From Thioalkalivibrio sp. ALJ3 (GTDB lineage: Bacteria; Pseudomonadota; Gammaproteobacteria; Ectothiorhodospirales; Ectothiorhodospiraceae): DNA of 64,000 bases. The notes beneath the pieces were generated by a model. The model was not told where the DNA came from and did not search any database. It saw only the letters and a program-made list of their open reading frames with translations. Of the stretch, positions 1 to 12,308 are shown one piece after another. Made by a program: the position numbers and the translations under genes. The stretch's first letter is position 1, and each line of letters begins with the position of its first letter. The stretch covers positions 222,202-286,201 of the forward strand of contig NZ_KB897908.1 in NCBI RefSeq assembly GCF_000377205.1. Direction: 5' to 3'.

Positions 1-741
1 CACATCGATATCGATACGGTTGACCGCGATGGGCGGCGGGGAAGCCCGGACGAGATCTTCGCGGAAGTCGACGAATTCGGGAGTTCCGCCAACTTCTACA
101 AGATCGAGACAAGTTACATCCACGACACGCGGGATCGCACTACGTTTGCGACCCAGGGTCGGCGACACCGTATTGGCCTGGAAGTGGCGGTGCCCGGTAG
201 TGATCGGGAGTTCTACAAGCTCACTTACTCGGGTGAGGAGATCTTCCGTTTATCGGACCGTTACTCGTTCAGTCTTTCGGGTGGCATCGCCTACGCGGAC
301 GGGTACGGCGGGTCGGAGCTGCCGTTCTATGAACGCCTGTTCGCCGGTGGTATCCGATCGGTGCGTGGCTACGAAGACAACCGTTTGGGCGATCAGCGCG
401 AGTTGCGCGAATTCGACGGTGAATTGAGGCCCGCCACGCGGGACTCCAACGACGACCCGTACGGCGGCCGGTTCCGTACCACGATCTCGGGCGAGTTGTT
501 CTACCCGATGCCGTTTGCGGCCGACAACGATGCGGTACGCATGAGTACCTTTGTCGACGCGGGTAATGTATTCAACGATCCGGGCGACTGGGATGCCGGT
601 GAACTGCGGGCCTCCGCAGGGTTTGCGATCACATGGTTCTCGCCGGTGGGACCACTCAGTTTCAGTGTTGCGGAGCCGCTGAACGACCAGCCGGAAGACG
701 ATATTCAGCGCTTCCAGTTCCTGCTGGGGGCGTCCTTCTGA
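1..741 (+). CDS. bamA: Outer membrane protein assembly factor BamA, C-terminal part (5' end outside window)
   Basis: The reading frame is open from base 1 and ends at TGA 739-741, so only the last 246 residues are present. They are barrel-type sequence: an RDRTTFATQG segment, the late-barrel motif RSVRGYEDNRLG (about residues 119-130 of the fragment), then FVDAGNVFND and a C-terminus ending in Phe, as expected for an Omp85 beta-signal. BamA inserts and folds beta-barrel proteins in the outer membrane. It is followed at 20 bp by skp and then lpxD-fabZ-lpxA, the standard gammaproteobacterial envelope cluster. The POTRA domains lie upstream and cannot be assessed. Confidence 0.95.
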   Translation, partial: HIDIDTVDRDGRRGSPDEIFAEVDEFGSSANFYKIETSYIHDTRDRTTFATQGRRHRIGLEVAVPGSDREFYKLTYSGEEIFRLSDRYSFSLSGGIAYADGYGGSELPFYERLFAGGIRSVRGYEDNRLGDQRELREFDGELRPATRDSNDDPYGGRFRTTISGELFYPMPFAADNDAVRMSTFVDAGNVFNDPGDWDAGELRASAGFAITWFSPVGPLSFSVAEPLNDQPEDDIQRFQFLLGASF

Positions 742-760
742 GCGTGAGGAGCAAGAAACG

Positions 761-1297
761 ATGAGTCAGCGCAGTGGGACCATGAAGGGCGGCGCCCTGG
801 TGCTGTCCGCCGTACTCTTGTTGGCTGGCTGGCTGGCTATCCCCGCACAGGCCGGGGCCCAGAACGTGGCGTTCGTGACGATGAACCGGATCCTGGAGGA
901 TTCGCCGCAGGCCGAGCAGGCCATGCGCGAACTGGAGCGGGAGTTCTCGCCGCGGGACGCCGAGTTGGTGGCCGAGCGCGAAGAACTGCAGCGCATGCGT
1001 GACCGGCTCGAGCGGGACGGCGACATGATGAACCCCTCCGAACGGGCCGATCTCGAGCGCGAGTTCTCCCAGCGTTCCCGTGAGTTCCGCCGCGCACAGG
1101 AGAGCTTCAGCGAGGACCTGAACGTTCGACGCAACGAAGAACTTTCCCGCCTGCAGCGGCGCATCAACGATGCGATCGTGGAACTTGCGCGCGAACGCGA
1201 GATCGACGTCATCCTGACCGAACGCAACGTGCTCTACGCCAGCGACCGGGTCGACATCACGGACGATATCCTTGCCGCAATGCAGCGTGACGACTGA
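761..1297 (+). CDS. skp: Periplasmic chaperone Skp/OmpH
   Basis: This is a 178-residue protein with an N-terminal hydrophobic signal segment (about residues 9-33, ending near PAQAGAQ) followed by a long, highly charged, heptad-rich region (residues about 50-130), as in the coiled-coil tentacles of Skp. Skp holds unfolded outer membrane proteins in the periplasm and delivers them to BamA, which is encoded just upstream. The ATG at 761 has a GTGAGGAG-type ribosome site 10 nt upstream. ATG 782 would give a shorter, more typical signal peptide and cannot be excluded. The 3' end overlaps lpxD. Confidence 0.9.
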   Translation: MSQRSGTMKGGALVLSAVLLLAGWLAIPAQAGAQNVAFVTMNRILEDSPQAEQAMRELEREFSPRDAELVAEREELQRMRDRLERDGDMMNPSERADLEREFSQRSREFRRAQESFSEDLNVRRNEELSRLQRRINDAIVELAREREIDVILTERNVLYASDRVDITDDILAAMQRDD

Positions 1298-2303
1298 TCG
1301 GGTGATCACCGCCGGGGAGCTGGCCGAGTACGTGACCGGCGAGCTCGCCGGGCCGCCCGATATCCCGTTGCGGGGCCTTTCGACCCTGGCTCAGGCCGGG
1401 CCGGCGGACGTGGCCTTTGTCACGGATCCCGAACGCTATCGGGATGCCCTGGAGCGGACCGAAGCCGGCTGTGTCCTGGTGCCCCGATCAGGCGTCGCGT
1501 GGATCGGTAGGCAGCCACGAGCATGGATTGCCGTCGATGACCCCTACCGTGCCTACGGGCTGGTCTCCCGCTGGTTTGGTGCCGGGCGCCGGACGGTTGT
1601 TCCGGGTATCGATCCGAGCGCGCGCGTGCATCCGGACGCGCGCGTCGCTGCCGATGCGGAGTTGGGGCCCGGCGTGGTGATTGGCGCCGGTTGTCGGATC
1701 GGCGCGGGTGTGGTGATTGGCGCACACAGCGTGCTGGGCGAGCGGGTCGAGTTGGGGGAGGGGAGCTATCTGCATCCTCGGGTCAGCCTGCTGGATGAGG
1801 TGAAGGTCGGCCGACGAGCCATCATCCACAGCGGCGCGGTGCTGGGTGCGGACGGCTTTGGATTCGCGGCGGGGGCGGACTCCACCTGGGAGAAAATCGA
1901 GCAGCTGGGTGATGTCCGCGTGGGGGACGACGTGGAGATCGGGGCGAATTCCACCATCGACCGCGGGTCGCTGGAGTCCACGCGGATCGGCAACGGAGTC
2001 AAGATCGACAACCTGGTTCATGTTGCCCATAACGTTCAGATTGGCGACCATACGGCCATAGCCGGGTGCGTGGGGATTGCTGGTAGCGCCCGCATCGGGG
2101 CGCATTGCGCCATTGGGGGCGGGGTCGGGATTCTCGGCCACCTCACCATCGCCGATCGGGTGACACTGCACGCGATGACACTCGTCACGCGCTCTATCGA
2201 TCAGCCTGGTGAGTATGCATCCGGTGTGCCTCACCAGGAAGCTCGGTTGTGGAACCGAATGCTGGCGCGGCTGCGTCGGCTTGCCCGGACACGGGATGCA
2301 TGA
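1287..2303 (+). CDS. lpxD: UDP-3-O-acylglucosamine N-acyltransferase LpxD
   Basis: LpxD adds the second hydroxyacyl chain, from acyl-ACP, to the 2-amino group in lipid A synthesis. The N-terminal uridine-binding domain (to about residue 100) is followed by left-handed beta-helix hexapeptide repeats (about 105-300) and a short helical tail. The segment HVAHNVQIG carries the conserved catalytic His, and GADGFGFA is typical of the family. I chose GTG 1287 (protein begins [12 protein letters not shown], 338 residues), which overlaps the end of skp and suggests translational coupling. TTG 1272 and GTG 1302 are in-frame alternatives. If the neighbouring GnnA/GnnB pathway works, its substrate carries an amide-linked chain at position 3. 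Confidence 0.93.
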   Translation: MTTDRVITAGELAEYVTGELAGPPDIPLRGLSTLAQAGPADVAFVTDPERYRDALERTEAGCVLVPRSGVAWIGRQPRAWIAVDDPYRAYGLVSRWFGAGRRTVVPGIDPSARVHPDARVAADAELGPGVVIGAGCRIGAGVVIGAHSVLGERVELGEGSYLHPRVSLLDEVKVGRRAIIHSGAVLGADGFGFAAGADSTWEKIEQLGDVRVGDDVEIGANSTIDRGSLESTRIGNGVKIDNLVHVAHNVQIGDHTAIAGCVGIAGSARIGAHCAIGGGVGILGHLTIADRVTLHAMTLVTRSIDQPGEYASGVPHQEARLWNRMLARLRRLARTRDA

Positions 2304-2369
2304 GTCCTGCTTGCGTTGGAGTCGTCCTTTGGTCTCGGCTCATCAGAATCAACAAAAAAGGAATGCCGC

Positions 2370-2828
2370 GTGGATGACTTCAATGTCCAGGAGATCATGC
2401 GCTATCTGCCGCATCGATATCCGTTTCTCATGGTCGACCGGGTACTGGAGTGGGAGGCCGGCGCCTACCTGACCGGTATCAAGAACGTCAGTATCAACGA
2501 GCCCTATTTTCAGGGTCACTTCCCGATCAAGCCGGTGATGCCCGGGGTCCTGATTCTTGAGGCGCTGGCGCAGGCCACCGGCCTCCTGGCGTTCAAGACC
2601 GAAGAGGCGCGCAACGAGAATCAGGACAAGCAACAGCTGTATCTGTTCGTGGGCATCGACGAGGCACGTTTCCGGCGCCAGGTGGTGCCCGGCGATCAAC
2701 TCCACCTGCGTGTTGATCTCAAGCGCACCATGCGCGGTATCTGGCGCTTTGATGCGGTCGCCCGTGTGGGTGACGACGTTTGTGCCACGGCCCAGCTGAT
2801 GTGTTCCGGGCAGGAAATCCCCTCGTGA
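2370..2828 (+). CDS. fabZ: 3-hydroxyacyl-ACP dehydratase FabZ
   Basis: This hot-dog-fold dehydratase converts (3R)-hydroxyacyl-ACP to trans-2-enoyl-ACP in fatty acid elongation and competes with LpxA/LpxD for hydroxyacyl-ACP. The catalytic His is in YFQGHFP and the catalytic Glu in [22 protein letters not shown] near the N-terminus is the family signature. The start is GTG 2370 ([10 protein letters not shown]), with AAGGAA at 2357-2362 as ribosome site, giving 152 residues, a normal length. The stop overlaps the lpxA start in a GTGA junction. Confidence 0.95.
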   Translation: MDDFNVQEIMRYLPHRYPFLMVDRVLEWEAGAYLTGIKNVSINEPYFQGHFPIKPVMPGVLILEALAQATGLLAFKTEEARNENQDKQQLYLFVGIDEARFRRQVVPGDQLHLRVDLKRTMRGIWRFDAVARVGDDVCATAQLMCSGQEIPS

Positions 2829-3607
2829 TCGACCCGCGGGCCGACGTACATCCGAGCGCGGAGCTGGACTCCTCGGTCGAGGTCGGGCCTTTCAGCGTGA
2901 TTGGCCCGAATGTGCGTATCGGGGCCGGTACCCGTGTGGGGCCTCATGTAGTGATTCGGGGCCCCACCGAGATCGGTCGCGAGAACCGCATTTTCCAGTT
3001 CTCCTCGATCGGTGAGGAACCCCAGGACACGAGCTACAAGGGCGAGCCGACGCGGCTGGTGATCGGAGATCGCAACGTGATCCGCGAATCCGTCACGCTG
3101 CATCGGGGCACCGAGAAAGGGCTGGGCGAGACCGTGATCGGGCACGACAATCTGATCATGGCCTATGTGCATATCGCGCACGACTGCACCATCGGCAACA
3201 AGATCATCTTTTCCAACGCGACCTCGCTGGCCGGCCATGTCGAGATTCAGGACAACGTGACACTGGGCGGCTTTACCCTGGTGCACCAGTTCTGTCGCGT
3301 GGGAACCTTTGCCTTCACCAGCATGGGGGCGGCGCTGAACCGCGACCTGCCTCCGTACTGTCTGGCCAGCGGCAACTATGCGCGGCTAATCGGAATCAAC
3401 AAGGTTGGGCTGCGCCGCAATGGCTTCTCCAACGAGGCGATCCAGGCGCTGCATCGTGTGTTTATTCTGGGTATGCGCGGCCGGGCCGGTCGCGAGCGAC
3501 ATCTCGAGACGATGTTCGACGAAACGGACGTTCCGGAGGTGCGCAACCTGATCGGCTTCGTGCGCAATAGCCAGCGGGGCATTCTCCGTGGCGGGCGGCC
3601 GCACTAG
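2825..3607 (+). CDS. lpxA: Acyl-ACP--UDP-N-acetylglucosamine O-acyltransferase LpxA family
   Basis: LpxA performs the first committed step of lipid A synthesis. The 260-residue protein has hexapeptide beta-helix repeats to about residue 180 and a C-terminal helical domain. His119 in VHIAHDC corresponds to E. coli catalytic His125. Residue 167 is Met in [14 protein letters not shown] and aligns without gaps with E. coli Gly173, the 'hydrocarbon ruler' position; Pseudomonas aeruginosa, with Met there, uses a 10-carbon hydroxyacyl chain. GTG 2825 overlaps the fabZ stop. Given the gnnA/gnnB-like genes next door, the sugar acceptor may be UDP-GlcNAc3N, which would make an amide rather than an ester. 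Confidence 0.93.
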   Translation: MIDPRADVHPSAELDSSVEVGPFSVIGPNVRIGAGTRVGPHVVIRGPTEIGRENRIFQFSSIGEEPQDTSYKGEPTRLVIGDRNVIRESVTLHRGTEKGLGETVIGHDNLIMAYVHIAHDCTIGNKIIFSNATSLAGHVEIQDNVTLGGFTLVHQFCRVGTFAFTSMGAALNRDLPPYCLASGNYARLIGINKVGLRRNGFSNEAIQALHRVFILGMRGRAGRERHLETMFDETDVPEVRNLIGFVRNSQRGILRGGRPH

Positions 3608-3627
3608 GGAGAACACTGCGTGCGAGT

Positions 3628-4782
3628 TCAGCCTGCGGAGAGGTGCCCCTGGCTGAGCAGCTCCCGGGCCATTTCCGCGATGCGGTGATCGGCCCCACCG
3701 TCCCCCAGGCGCTCGCGAATCGAGGCCAGGGATTCCCGCATCGCACCGAGCCGCTCCGGGTGCCGGAGCAGGTCGAGCGCATCCGACGCGAGGCGTTCGG
3801 GGTTGGCCTGGCGTTGAAGGTATTCCGGTACCAGTCGTTCCCCCGCGACGATATTAACCAGGGCGATATTTTCCAGGCTGACCAGCCGCGAAAAGACCGC
3901 ATGACTGAGGCCGCCCATCCGGTAGAACACCAGCATGGGTGCCTGGAGCAGACCGGCCTCCAGCGTGGCCGTGCCCGAGGCGATCAGCAACAGATCGGCG
4001 TCCGCCATCAGCGCATGTGTTCCATCCTCTCCGGAAATGAATGAGATCGGCAGGCCGTCGCGCGGGGCCAGCGCATCCAGGCGTGTATCGTCGACACCGG
4101 GTGCCAGCGCGACGACGAAGTGCAGCGAGGGGTCTTCCTGGTGCATGCGTTGCACGGTTTCGACCAGTAGTGGCCAGTGGCGTTTGAGTTCCCCGCTCCG
4201 GCTGCCGGGCAGGAGCCCGATCACGCGCGCGTCCTCGGCAACGGAGATCCGTTCGGCCAGGCGCACCGAGGGTGGCTGCACCCGGTCCACCAGCGGATTG
4301 CCGACGTAGCGCACCGGGACGCCGGCGCGTTCGTAGATGTCGGTTTCGAAAGGAAACAGTACCGCCATTGCGTCCACGCACCGCTGAATTCGGCGGATAC
4401 GGCCGGATCGCCAGGCCCACAACTGGGGGCTCACGTAGAACAGGACGCGGATACCCAGGCGCCGCGCATGGGCCGCCAGGCGCAGGTTGAATTCGACGTA
4501 GTCGACCAGGACCAGCAGGTCCGGACGGTTATTCTCCAGGTGGGTACACATGCGCCGGAACAGCCGCAGCAGGCGCGGGTAGTTCACCAGCACGTCGACG
4601 AGTCCGACCACGGCCAGATCCTCGACATCGATCAGCGTCTCGACGCCCGCGGCGCGCATCTGCGCGCCCCCCATGCCGGAGTAGCGCACTTCGGGCTCCA
4701 GGGACGCCAGTTCGCGAACCAGTCCGGCACCGAGGGCATCGCCGGAGCTCTCTCCGGCGCAGATGACCACGTGGCGTTCCAT
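3628..4782 (-). CDS. lpxB: Lipid-A-disaccharide synthase LpxB
   Basis: This GT19-family glycosyltransferase condenses UDP-diacyl-GlcN with lipid X to make the lipid A disaccharide at the inner face of the cytoplasmic membrane. The N-terminus has AGESSGDALGAGL (residues about 9-21) and the middle has YVSPQLWAWRSGRIRRI, both family hallmarks. Its 384 residues are a normal length. The usual DAPDFN segment reads DYVEFN, an unusual change near the active site. It is convergent with lpxA instead of following it and forms an inverted block with the two genes upstream of it (gnnB-like, 20 bp gap, and gnnA-like). Start ATG 4782 is well placed. Confidence 0.9.
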   Translation of the reverse strand: MERHVVICAGESSGDALGAGLVRELASLEPEVRYSGMGGAQMRAAGVETLIDVEDLAVVGLVDVLVNYPRLLRLFRRMCTHLENNRPDLLVLVDYVEFNLRLAAHARRLGIRVLFYVSPQLWAWRSGRIRRIQRCVDAMAVLFPFETDIYERAGVPVRYVGNPLVDRVQPPSVRLAERISVAEDARVIGLLPGSRSGELKRHWPLLVETVQRMHQEDPSLHFVVALAPGVDDTRLDALAPRDGLPISFISGEDGTHALMADADLLLIASGTATLEAGLLQAPMLVFYRMGGLSHAVFSRLVSLENIALVNIVAGERLVPEYLQRQANPERLASDALDLLRHPERLGAMRESLASIRERLGDGGADHRIAEMARELLSQGHLSAG

Positions 4783-4802
4783 GGGGCCGGGCCTTGCCCC
4801 GA

Positions 4803-5900
4803 CTAGGCCAGGGAACGCCGGATCGTGGCGCAGATCGTCTCGATCTGTTCGTCCTCGAGCTCGGGGAAGACCGGCAGGGAGAGGCAGCGCGCTGCGACCG
4901 ACTCCGTGACCGGGAGACTTTCCGGCAGGTTCGGCAGGTCCACGAAGGCTTTTTGCTGGTGCAGCGGGACCGGGTAGTAGATCGCGTGCGCAATCTCGGC
5001 CTCCTTCAGGGCCTGCATGATCGCGTCGCGATGATCGGTCAGCAGCGTGTACTGGTGGTAGACATGTGTGCCGATCCCGTCCTCGTGCGGAGTCTGCACC
5101 GGCAGGCCCTCCAGCCCCTTGCGGTAACTGGCGGCGACGCGGCGGCGCTGGGCGTTGTATTCGTCGATGTGCGGCAGTTTTACGCGCAGGATCGCCGCCT
5201 GCATCTCGTCCAGGCGGCTGTTGTAGCCCACCTCGTCGTGGTAGTACCGCTCGCTGGAGCCATGGTTGCGCAGCCGCTTCAGGGCCTCGGCGGAGGTCGG
5301 GCAGCTGGTCGTGACCAAGCCACCGTCGCCGAAGGCCCCAAGGTTCTTCGACGGGAAAAACGAGAAGCAGCCAAAGGCACTGGCGGACCCGGTCTGTGCA
5401 CCGTCGATGGCGGCACCAAAGGACTGGGCGCAATCCTCGACGATGAGCAGCTTGTGGCGTTCGGCGATGGCTTGCAGGCGCGGCAGGTCCGCTGGCTGTC
5501 CGAACAGATGCACGGGGATGATGGCCTTGGTGCGCTCGGTGATCGCGGCTTCCACCTGTTCCGGGTCGATGTTGAAGGTGTCGGGATCGATGTCCACGAA
5601 CACGGGGTCGGCCCCGACATAGCGAATCGCCTCGGCGGTGGCGATAAAGGTGAACGGCGTGGTGATGACCTCATCACCCGGGCCTATACCCCCGGCGGCA
5701 AGGGCCAGGTGCAGTGCATCCGTCCCCGAGGCACAGGTGATTGCGTGGTCCACCCCCAGATAGCGTGCCAGTTCATCTTCCAGCGTCTGGACATTCGGGC
5801 CCAGGATATAGCGGGCCCCGGCCAGGACCTCCTGCAGCGCGGCATCGATTTCAGGGCGCAGGCTCTGGTACTGGCGCTGCAGGTCGACCATCGGGATCAC
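4803..5900 (-). CDS. gnnB: DegT/DnrJ/EryC1 aminotransferase, probable UDP-GlcNAc3N-forming GnnB
   Basis: This PLP-dependent sugar aminotransferase has 365 residues. Lys185 in FFPSKNLGAFGDGG is the Schiff-base lysine and Asp156 in IVEDCAQ contacts the pyridine nitrogen. SGTDALHLAL at 58-67 is the phosphate-binding region. Its partner is the Gfo/Idh oxidoreductase immediately upstream, with a GTGA overlap at 5897-5900, and lpxB follows. In Acidithiobacillus ferrooxidans gnnA and gnnB lie between lpxA and lpxB and turn UDP-GlcNAc into UDP-GlcNAc3N; the layout here is the same set of genes. The family assignment is firm. The substrate is inferred from context and could be another UDP- or dTDP-keto-sugar. 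Confidence 0.82.
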   Translation of the reverse strand: MIPMVDLQRQYQSLRPEIDAALQEVLAGARYILGPNVQTLEDELARYLGVDHAITCASGTDALHLALAAGGIGPGDEVITTPFTFIATAEAIRYVGADPVFVDIDPDTFNIDPEQVEAAITERTKAIIPVHLFGQPADLPRLQAIAERHKLLIVEDCAQSFGAAIDGAQTGSASAFGCFSFFPSKNLGAFGDGGLVTTSCPTSAEALKRLRNHGSSERYYHDEVGYNSRLDEMQAAILRVKLPHIDEYNAQRRRVAASYRKGLEGLPVQTPHEDGIGTHVYHQYTLLTDHRDAIMQALKEAEIAHAIYYPVPLHQQKAFVDLPNLPESLPVTESVAARCLSLPVFPELEDEQIETICATIRRSLA

Positions 5901-6910
5901 GGCTTGACTCCTGTGCGGGGGTTGTCGAGGTGGCTGTGGGGGCCATCGGCATGGCCCATCACATTGAGGTTCTGGTAGACGAGCGCGGTGATCTGGTCCG
6001 CGGTGGCCAGTGCCCGCTGTCCGTCGCGGCCACTGACTACAACCGGCCCTTCGCCACGCACGGCGGCCACGAAGGCGCGGATTTCCGCCAGCAGGGCATC
6101 AGCCTCGTCGAACACGCTTTCGTCCCGGTGGATCTCGGGGGCGCCGGTCTCCGGGTCGAGCTCGCCAATGCGGTTCAGCGACAGGATGCGGTTCTGAAAG
6201 TCTACCGAGGCGTAGGCGTGCGACTGGAAGATGCGCATGCGGCGCTCGGACTTGTTGCTCACGCGCGAGGAGGTCACGTTCGCCACGCAGCCGTTGGCGA
6301 ACTCCAGGCGGGCGTTGGCGATGTCAATGTCCTGCGTGAGCACGCGGGCGCCAGAGGCACGGACCTCGGTCAGCGGCGAATCCGTCAGGGACAGGATGAT
6401 GTCGATGTCGTGGATCATCAAATCCAGCACTACCGAGACGTCGGTCGCGCGGGGCTTGTAGGGCGCCAGGCGGTGCGATTCGATAAAGCGCGGATGCAGC
6501 GGATCGTCAGTCAGCCGGCGCAGAGCGGCATTGAAGCGCTCCAGATGACCGACCTGCAAGACGACACCCTTGGCCTCGGCCAGCCGATTCAGTTCTTCGG
6601 CTTGTTCCAGGGTAGCGGTGATCGGTTTTTCGACCAGAACATGGCACCCGGCGTCGAGAAAGTCCCGCGCGATGTCGTAGTGCAGGGTGGTCGGTGCGGC
6701 GATGGAAACCGCATCGACGCGGCCAAGTAGTTCGCGGTGATCGGTGACCGCGGCGCAGCCATGTTCGGCGGCGACACGCTCGGCGGTGGCGGCGTCGGCA
6801 TCGGCTACGGCGACCAGATCGGTGTCGGGCAGGGCGGCGTACTTGGCGGCATGCCACTTGCCAAGGTGACCGACGCCGATCGCGGCGCAGCGCAGGGGAT
6901 TCTGAGACAT
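5897..6910 (-). CDS. gnnA: Gfo/Idh/MocA NAD-dependent sugar oxidoreductase, probable GnnA
   Basis: The 337-residue protein has an N-terminal Rossmann motif (IGVGHLGKWHAA, about residues 11-22) and the Gfo/Idh motif EKP at 94-96, followed by the alpha/beta substrate domain with DLMIHDIDIIL. GnnA oxidises the 3-hydroxyl of UDP-GlcNAc to a 3-keto sugar, which GnnB transaminates. The gene leads the three-gene inverted block gnnA-gnnB-lpxB and is divergent from rnhB. ATG 6910 (MSQNPLRCAAIG) is the only start close to the Rossmann fold. The enzyme class is certain; the GnnA role rests on neighbours lpxA and lpxB. Confidence 0.82.
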   Translation of the reverse strand: MSQNPLRCAAIGVGHLGKWHAAKYAALPDTDLVAVADADAATAERVAAEHGCAAVTDHRELLGRVDAVSIAAPTTLHYDIARDFLDAGCHVLVEKPITATLEQAEELNRLAEAKGVVLQVGHLERFNAALRRLTDDPLHPRFIESHRLAPYKPRATDVSVVLDLMIHDIDIILSLTDSPLTEVRASGARVLTQDIDIANARLEFANGCVANVTSSRVSNKSERRMRIFQSHAYASVDFQNRILSLNRIGELDPETGAPEIHRDESVFDEADALLAEIRAFVAAVRGEGPVVVSGRDGQRALATADQITALVYQNLNVMGHADGPHSHLDNPRTGVKP

Positions 6911-6956
6911 GGGCGGGCTCGAGGTTCGTGGGGCGTGTGCTAGGATTTCCGGCGCT

Positions 6957-6962
6957 ATTGTA
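6957..6962 (-). promoter_or_regulatory. Possible -10 element for gnnA
   Basis: TACAAT on the minus strand lies 46 nt upstream of the gnnA start, in the gnnA/rnhB divergent gap. No good -35 hexamer is seen 16-18 bp away, so this is a weak call. Confidence 0.22.
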
Positions 6963-7065
6963 ACGGATCGCCCGGACCGCGCATGTCCGCGATCCATTCC
7001 CGCTATTGTCCAGGGAAACACGGGTGTCAGTGTTCCCTTGGTGTCCAGGCCCGATCGGGGGTTCG

Positions 7066-7667
7066 ATGTCCGCAAACAGGGTGGCAAACGCTTGGGTCGC
7101 GGGCGTCGACGAAGTGGGGCGTGGCCCGCTGGCCGGGCCGGTGGTGGCGGCCGCGGTAATCCTGCCGGAGGGTTTCGAAGCACCGGGACTGACCGATTCC
7201 AAGAAGCTTTCGGCACGGCGCCGGCAGGCGCTGGATGTCGAGATTCGCGAACGGGCAGTGGCCTGGGCGCTGGGGCGGGCCGAGGCGGCCGAGATTGACG
7301 CATTGAACATCCATTGCGCGACCCTGCTGGCGATGCAGCGCGCGGTGGCCGCATTGTCGCAGCCGCCTGATCACCTGCTGGTTGACGGCCGCTTCACACC
7401 AGAGGGTCCCTGGAGCGCCGAGGCGATCGTCGGGGGGGATGGCTCCGTGGCGGCGATCAGTGCGGCGTCAATCATCGCCAAGGTGGCGCGTGACGCGGAG
7501 ATGTCCGCCCTGCACGAGCGCTATCCCGACTACGGCTTCGATCGCCATGCAGGCTACCCGACGGCCTACCACCGCGACGCGCTGGCGCGCCTTGGGCCGT
7601 GTACGGAGCATCGCCGCAGCTTTGGGCCGGTGGCGCGGGCGCTGGCCGATGTCGCGGGGGAAGAGGC

Positions 7668-7671
<4 letters not shown>
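7066..7671 (+). CDS. rnhB: Ribonuclease HII
   Basis: RNase HII removes RNA from RNA-DNA hybrids, including misincorporated ribonucleotides. [18 protein letters not shown] near the N-terminus contains the DEGRG-type catalytic acidic pair, here DEVGRG. TDSKKLS and VDGRF follow, and the C-terminal [11 protein letters not shown] is typical. ATG 7066 gives 201 residues, a normal length. An upstream in-frame ATG at 7006 would add 20 residues with no family match. The stop overlaps the dnaE start (GTGA), as in the classical rnhB-dnaE pair. Confidence 0.95.
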
Positions 7672-11147
<3,476 letters not shown>

Positions 11148-11260
11148 AGGCGCCGAGTCCCGCGGAATCGGGCGGCCAGGAGGGACGCATGGTCCGGCCG
11201 CATCTTCGGGGACAGGTCTCGGTCGGTCTCGAATCGGCAGCGAAGTGCGGGGTAATTGGT

Positions 11261-11266
11261 TACAAT
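11261..11266 (+). promoter_or_regulatory. Possible -10 element for accA
   Basis: TACAAT in GGTTACAATTCC lies 40 nt upstream of the accA start, in the 158-bp dnaE-accA gap. No convincing -35 hexamer was found. Confidence 0.28.
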
Positions 11267-11305
11267 TCCGCGCCTGACGCCCATCTTTCCGACGCGGGAC
11301 CCTGC

Positions 11306-12271
11306 ATGAATCCGGATTTTCTCGACTTCGAACAACCCATTGCCGAACTGGAAGCCAAGATTCGGGATCTGCGCTATGTGGGTGACGATGCCGAGGTCAA
11401 CATCCAGGAAGAGATCCAGCGCCTGGAGGAGAAGTGCCGTTCGCTGACGGAGAGCATCTTCGCCAAGCTGAGCCCCTGGCAGGTCGCGCAGATGTCGCGC
11501 CATCCGAAGCGCCCGTACACGTTGGACTATATCCCTCAGCTGTTCGACGAGTTCGAGGAGCTCCACGGTGACCGGACCTATGCGGATGACCCAGCGATTG
11601 TCGGTGGCGTGGCGCGCCTCGACGGGCGCCCGGTGATGATCATTGGCCACCAGAAGGGCCGCCAGACGCGCGAGAAGGTCTACCGCAACTTCGGGATGCC
11701 GCGCCCGGAGGGCTATCGCAAGGCCCTGCGACTGATGGAGACGGCCGAGCGCTTCCGGCTTCCGGTCCTCACGTTTATCGACACCCCGGGCGCCTATCCG
11801 GGCGTGGGTGCCGAGGAGCGCGGCCAGAGCGAGGCGATTGCCCGCAATCTGATGGTGATGGCGCGGCTGGATACGCCGATCATCGCGACCGTGATTGGCG
11901 AGGGCGGCTCGGGCGGCGCGCTGGCGATCGGGGTCGGGGATGCCACGCTGATGCTGCAGTACTCGACCTACTCGGTCATCTCACCGGAGGGTTGTGCCTC
12001 CATTCTCTGGAAGAGTGCCGAACGCGCGTCCGAGGCGGCGGAGGCGCTGGGTATTACCTCGCAGCGCCTGCACGATCTGGGGCTGGTCGATCGCATCGTC
12101 CCCGAGCCGCTGGGCGGCGCCCATCGCGATCCCGAGACGATGTCGGCGCAGTTGCGCTCGGCACTGCTGGAAACCCTCGATGGCCTGGAGGCGCTGGACC
12201 CGGCCAAGCGGTTGGATCGGCGTTACCGCCGCCTGATGGACTACGGTGCCTTCCAGGAAGCCGCCTCCTGA
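11306..12271 (+). CDS. accA: Acetyl-CoA carboxylase carboxyltransferase subunit alpha
   Basis: AccA with AccD moves carboxyl from carboxybiotin to acetyl-CoA, producing malonyl-CoA for fatty acid synthesis. The 321-residue protein has an N-terminal helical region (ending near residue 50) and a crotonase-like core with [31 protein letters not shown] and [12 protein letters not shown], which form the CoA site and oxyanion hole. ATG 11306 gives [19 protein letters not shown], the family start. accD is not in the window. The position between dnaE and tilS is conserved in gammaproteobacteria. Confidence 0.97.
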   Translation: MNPDFLDFEQPIAELEAKIRDLRYVGDDAEVNIQEEIQRLEEKCRSLTESIFAKLSPWQVAQMSRHPKRPYTLDYIPQLFDEFEELHGDRTYADDPAIVGGVARLDGRPVMIIGHQKGRQTREKVYRNFGMPRPEGYRKALRLMETAERFRLPVLTFIDTPGAYPGVGAEERGQSEAIARNLMVMARLDTPIIATVIGEGGSGGALAIGVGDATLMLQYSTYSVISPEGCASILWKSAERASEAAEALGITSQRLHDLGLVDRIVPEPLGGAHRDPETMSAQLRSALLETLDGLEALDPAKRLDRRYRRLMDYGAFQEAAS

Positions 12272-12308
12272 GACATCGGGCCGGGGGCCGGATCGCGCCC
12301 ACCCGGTG

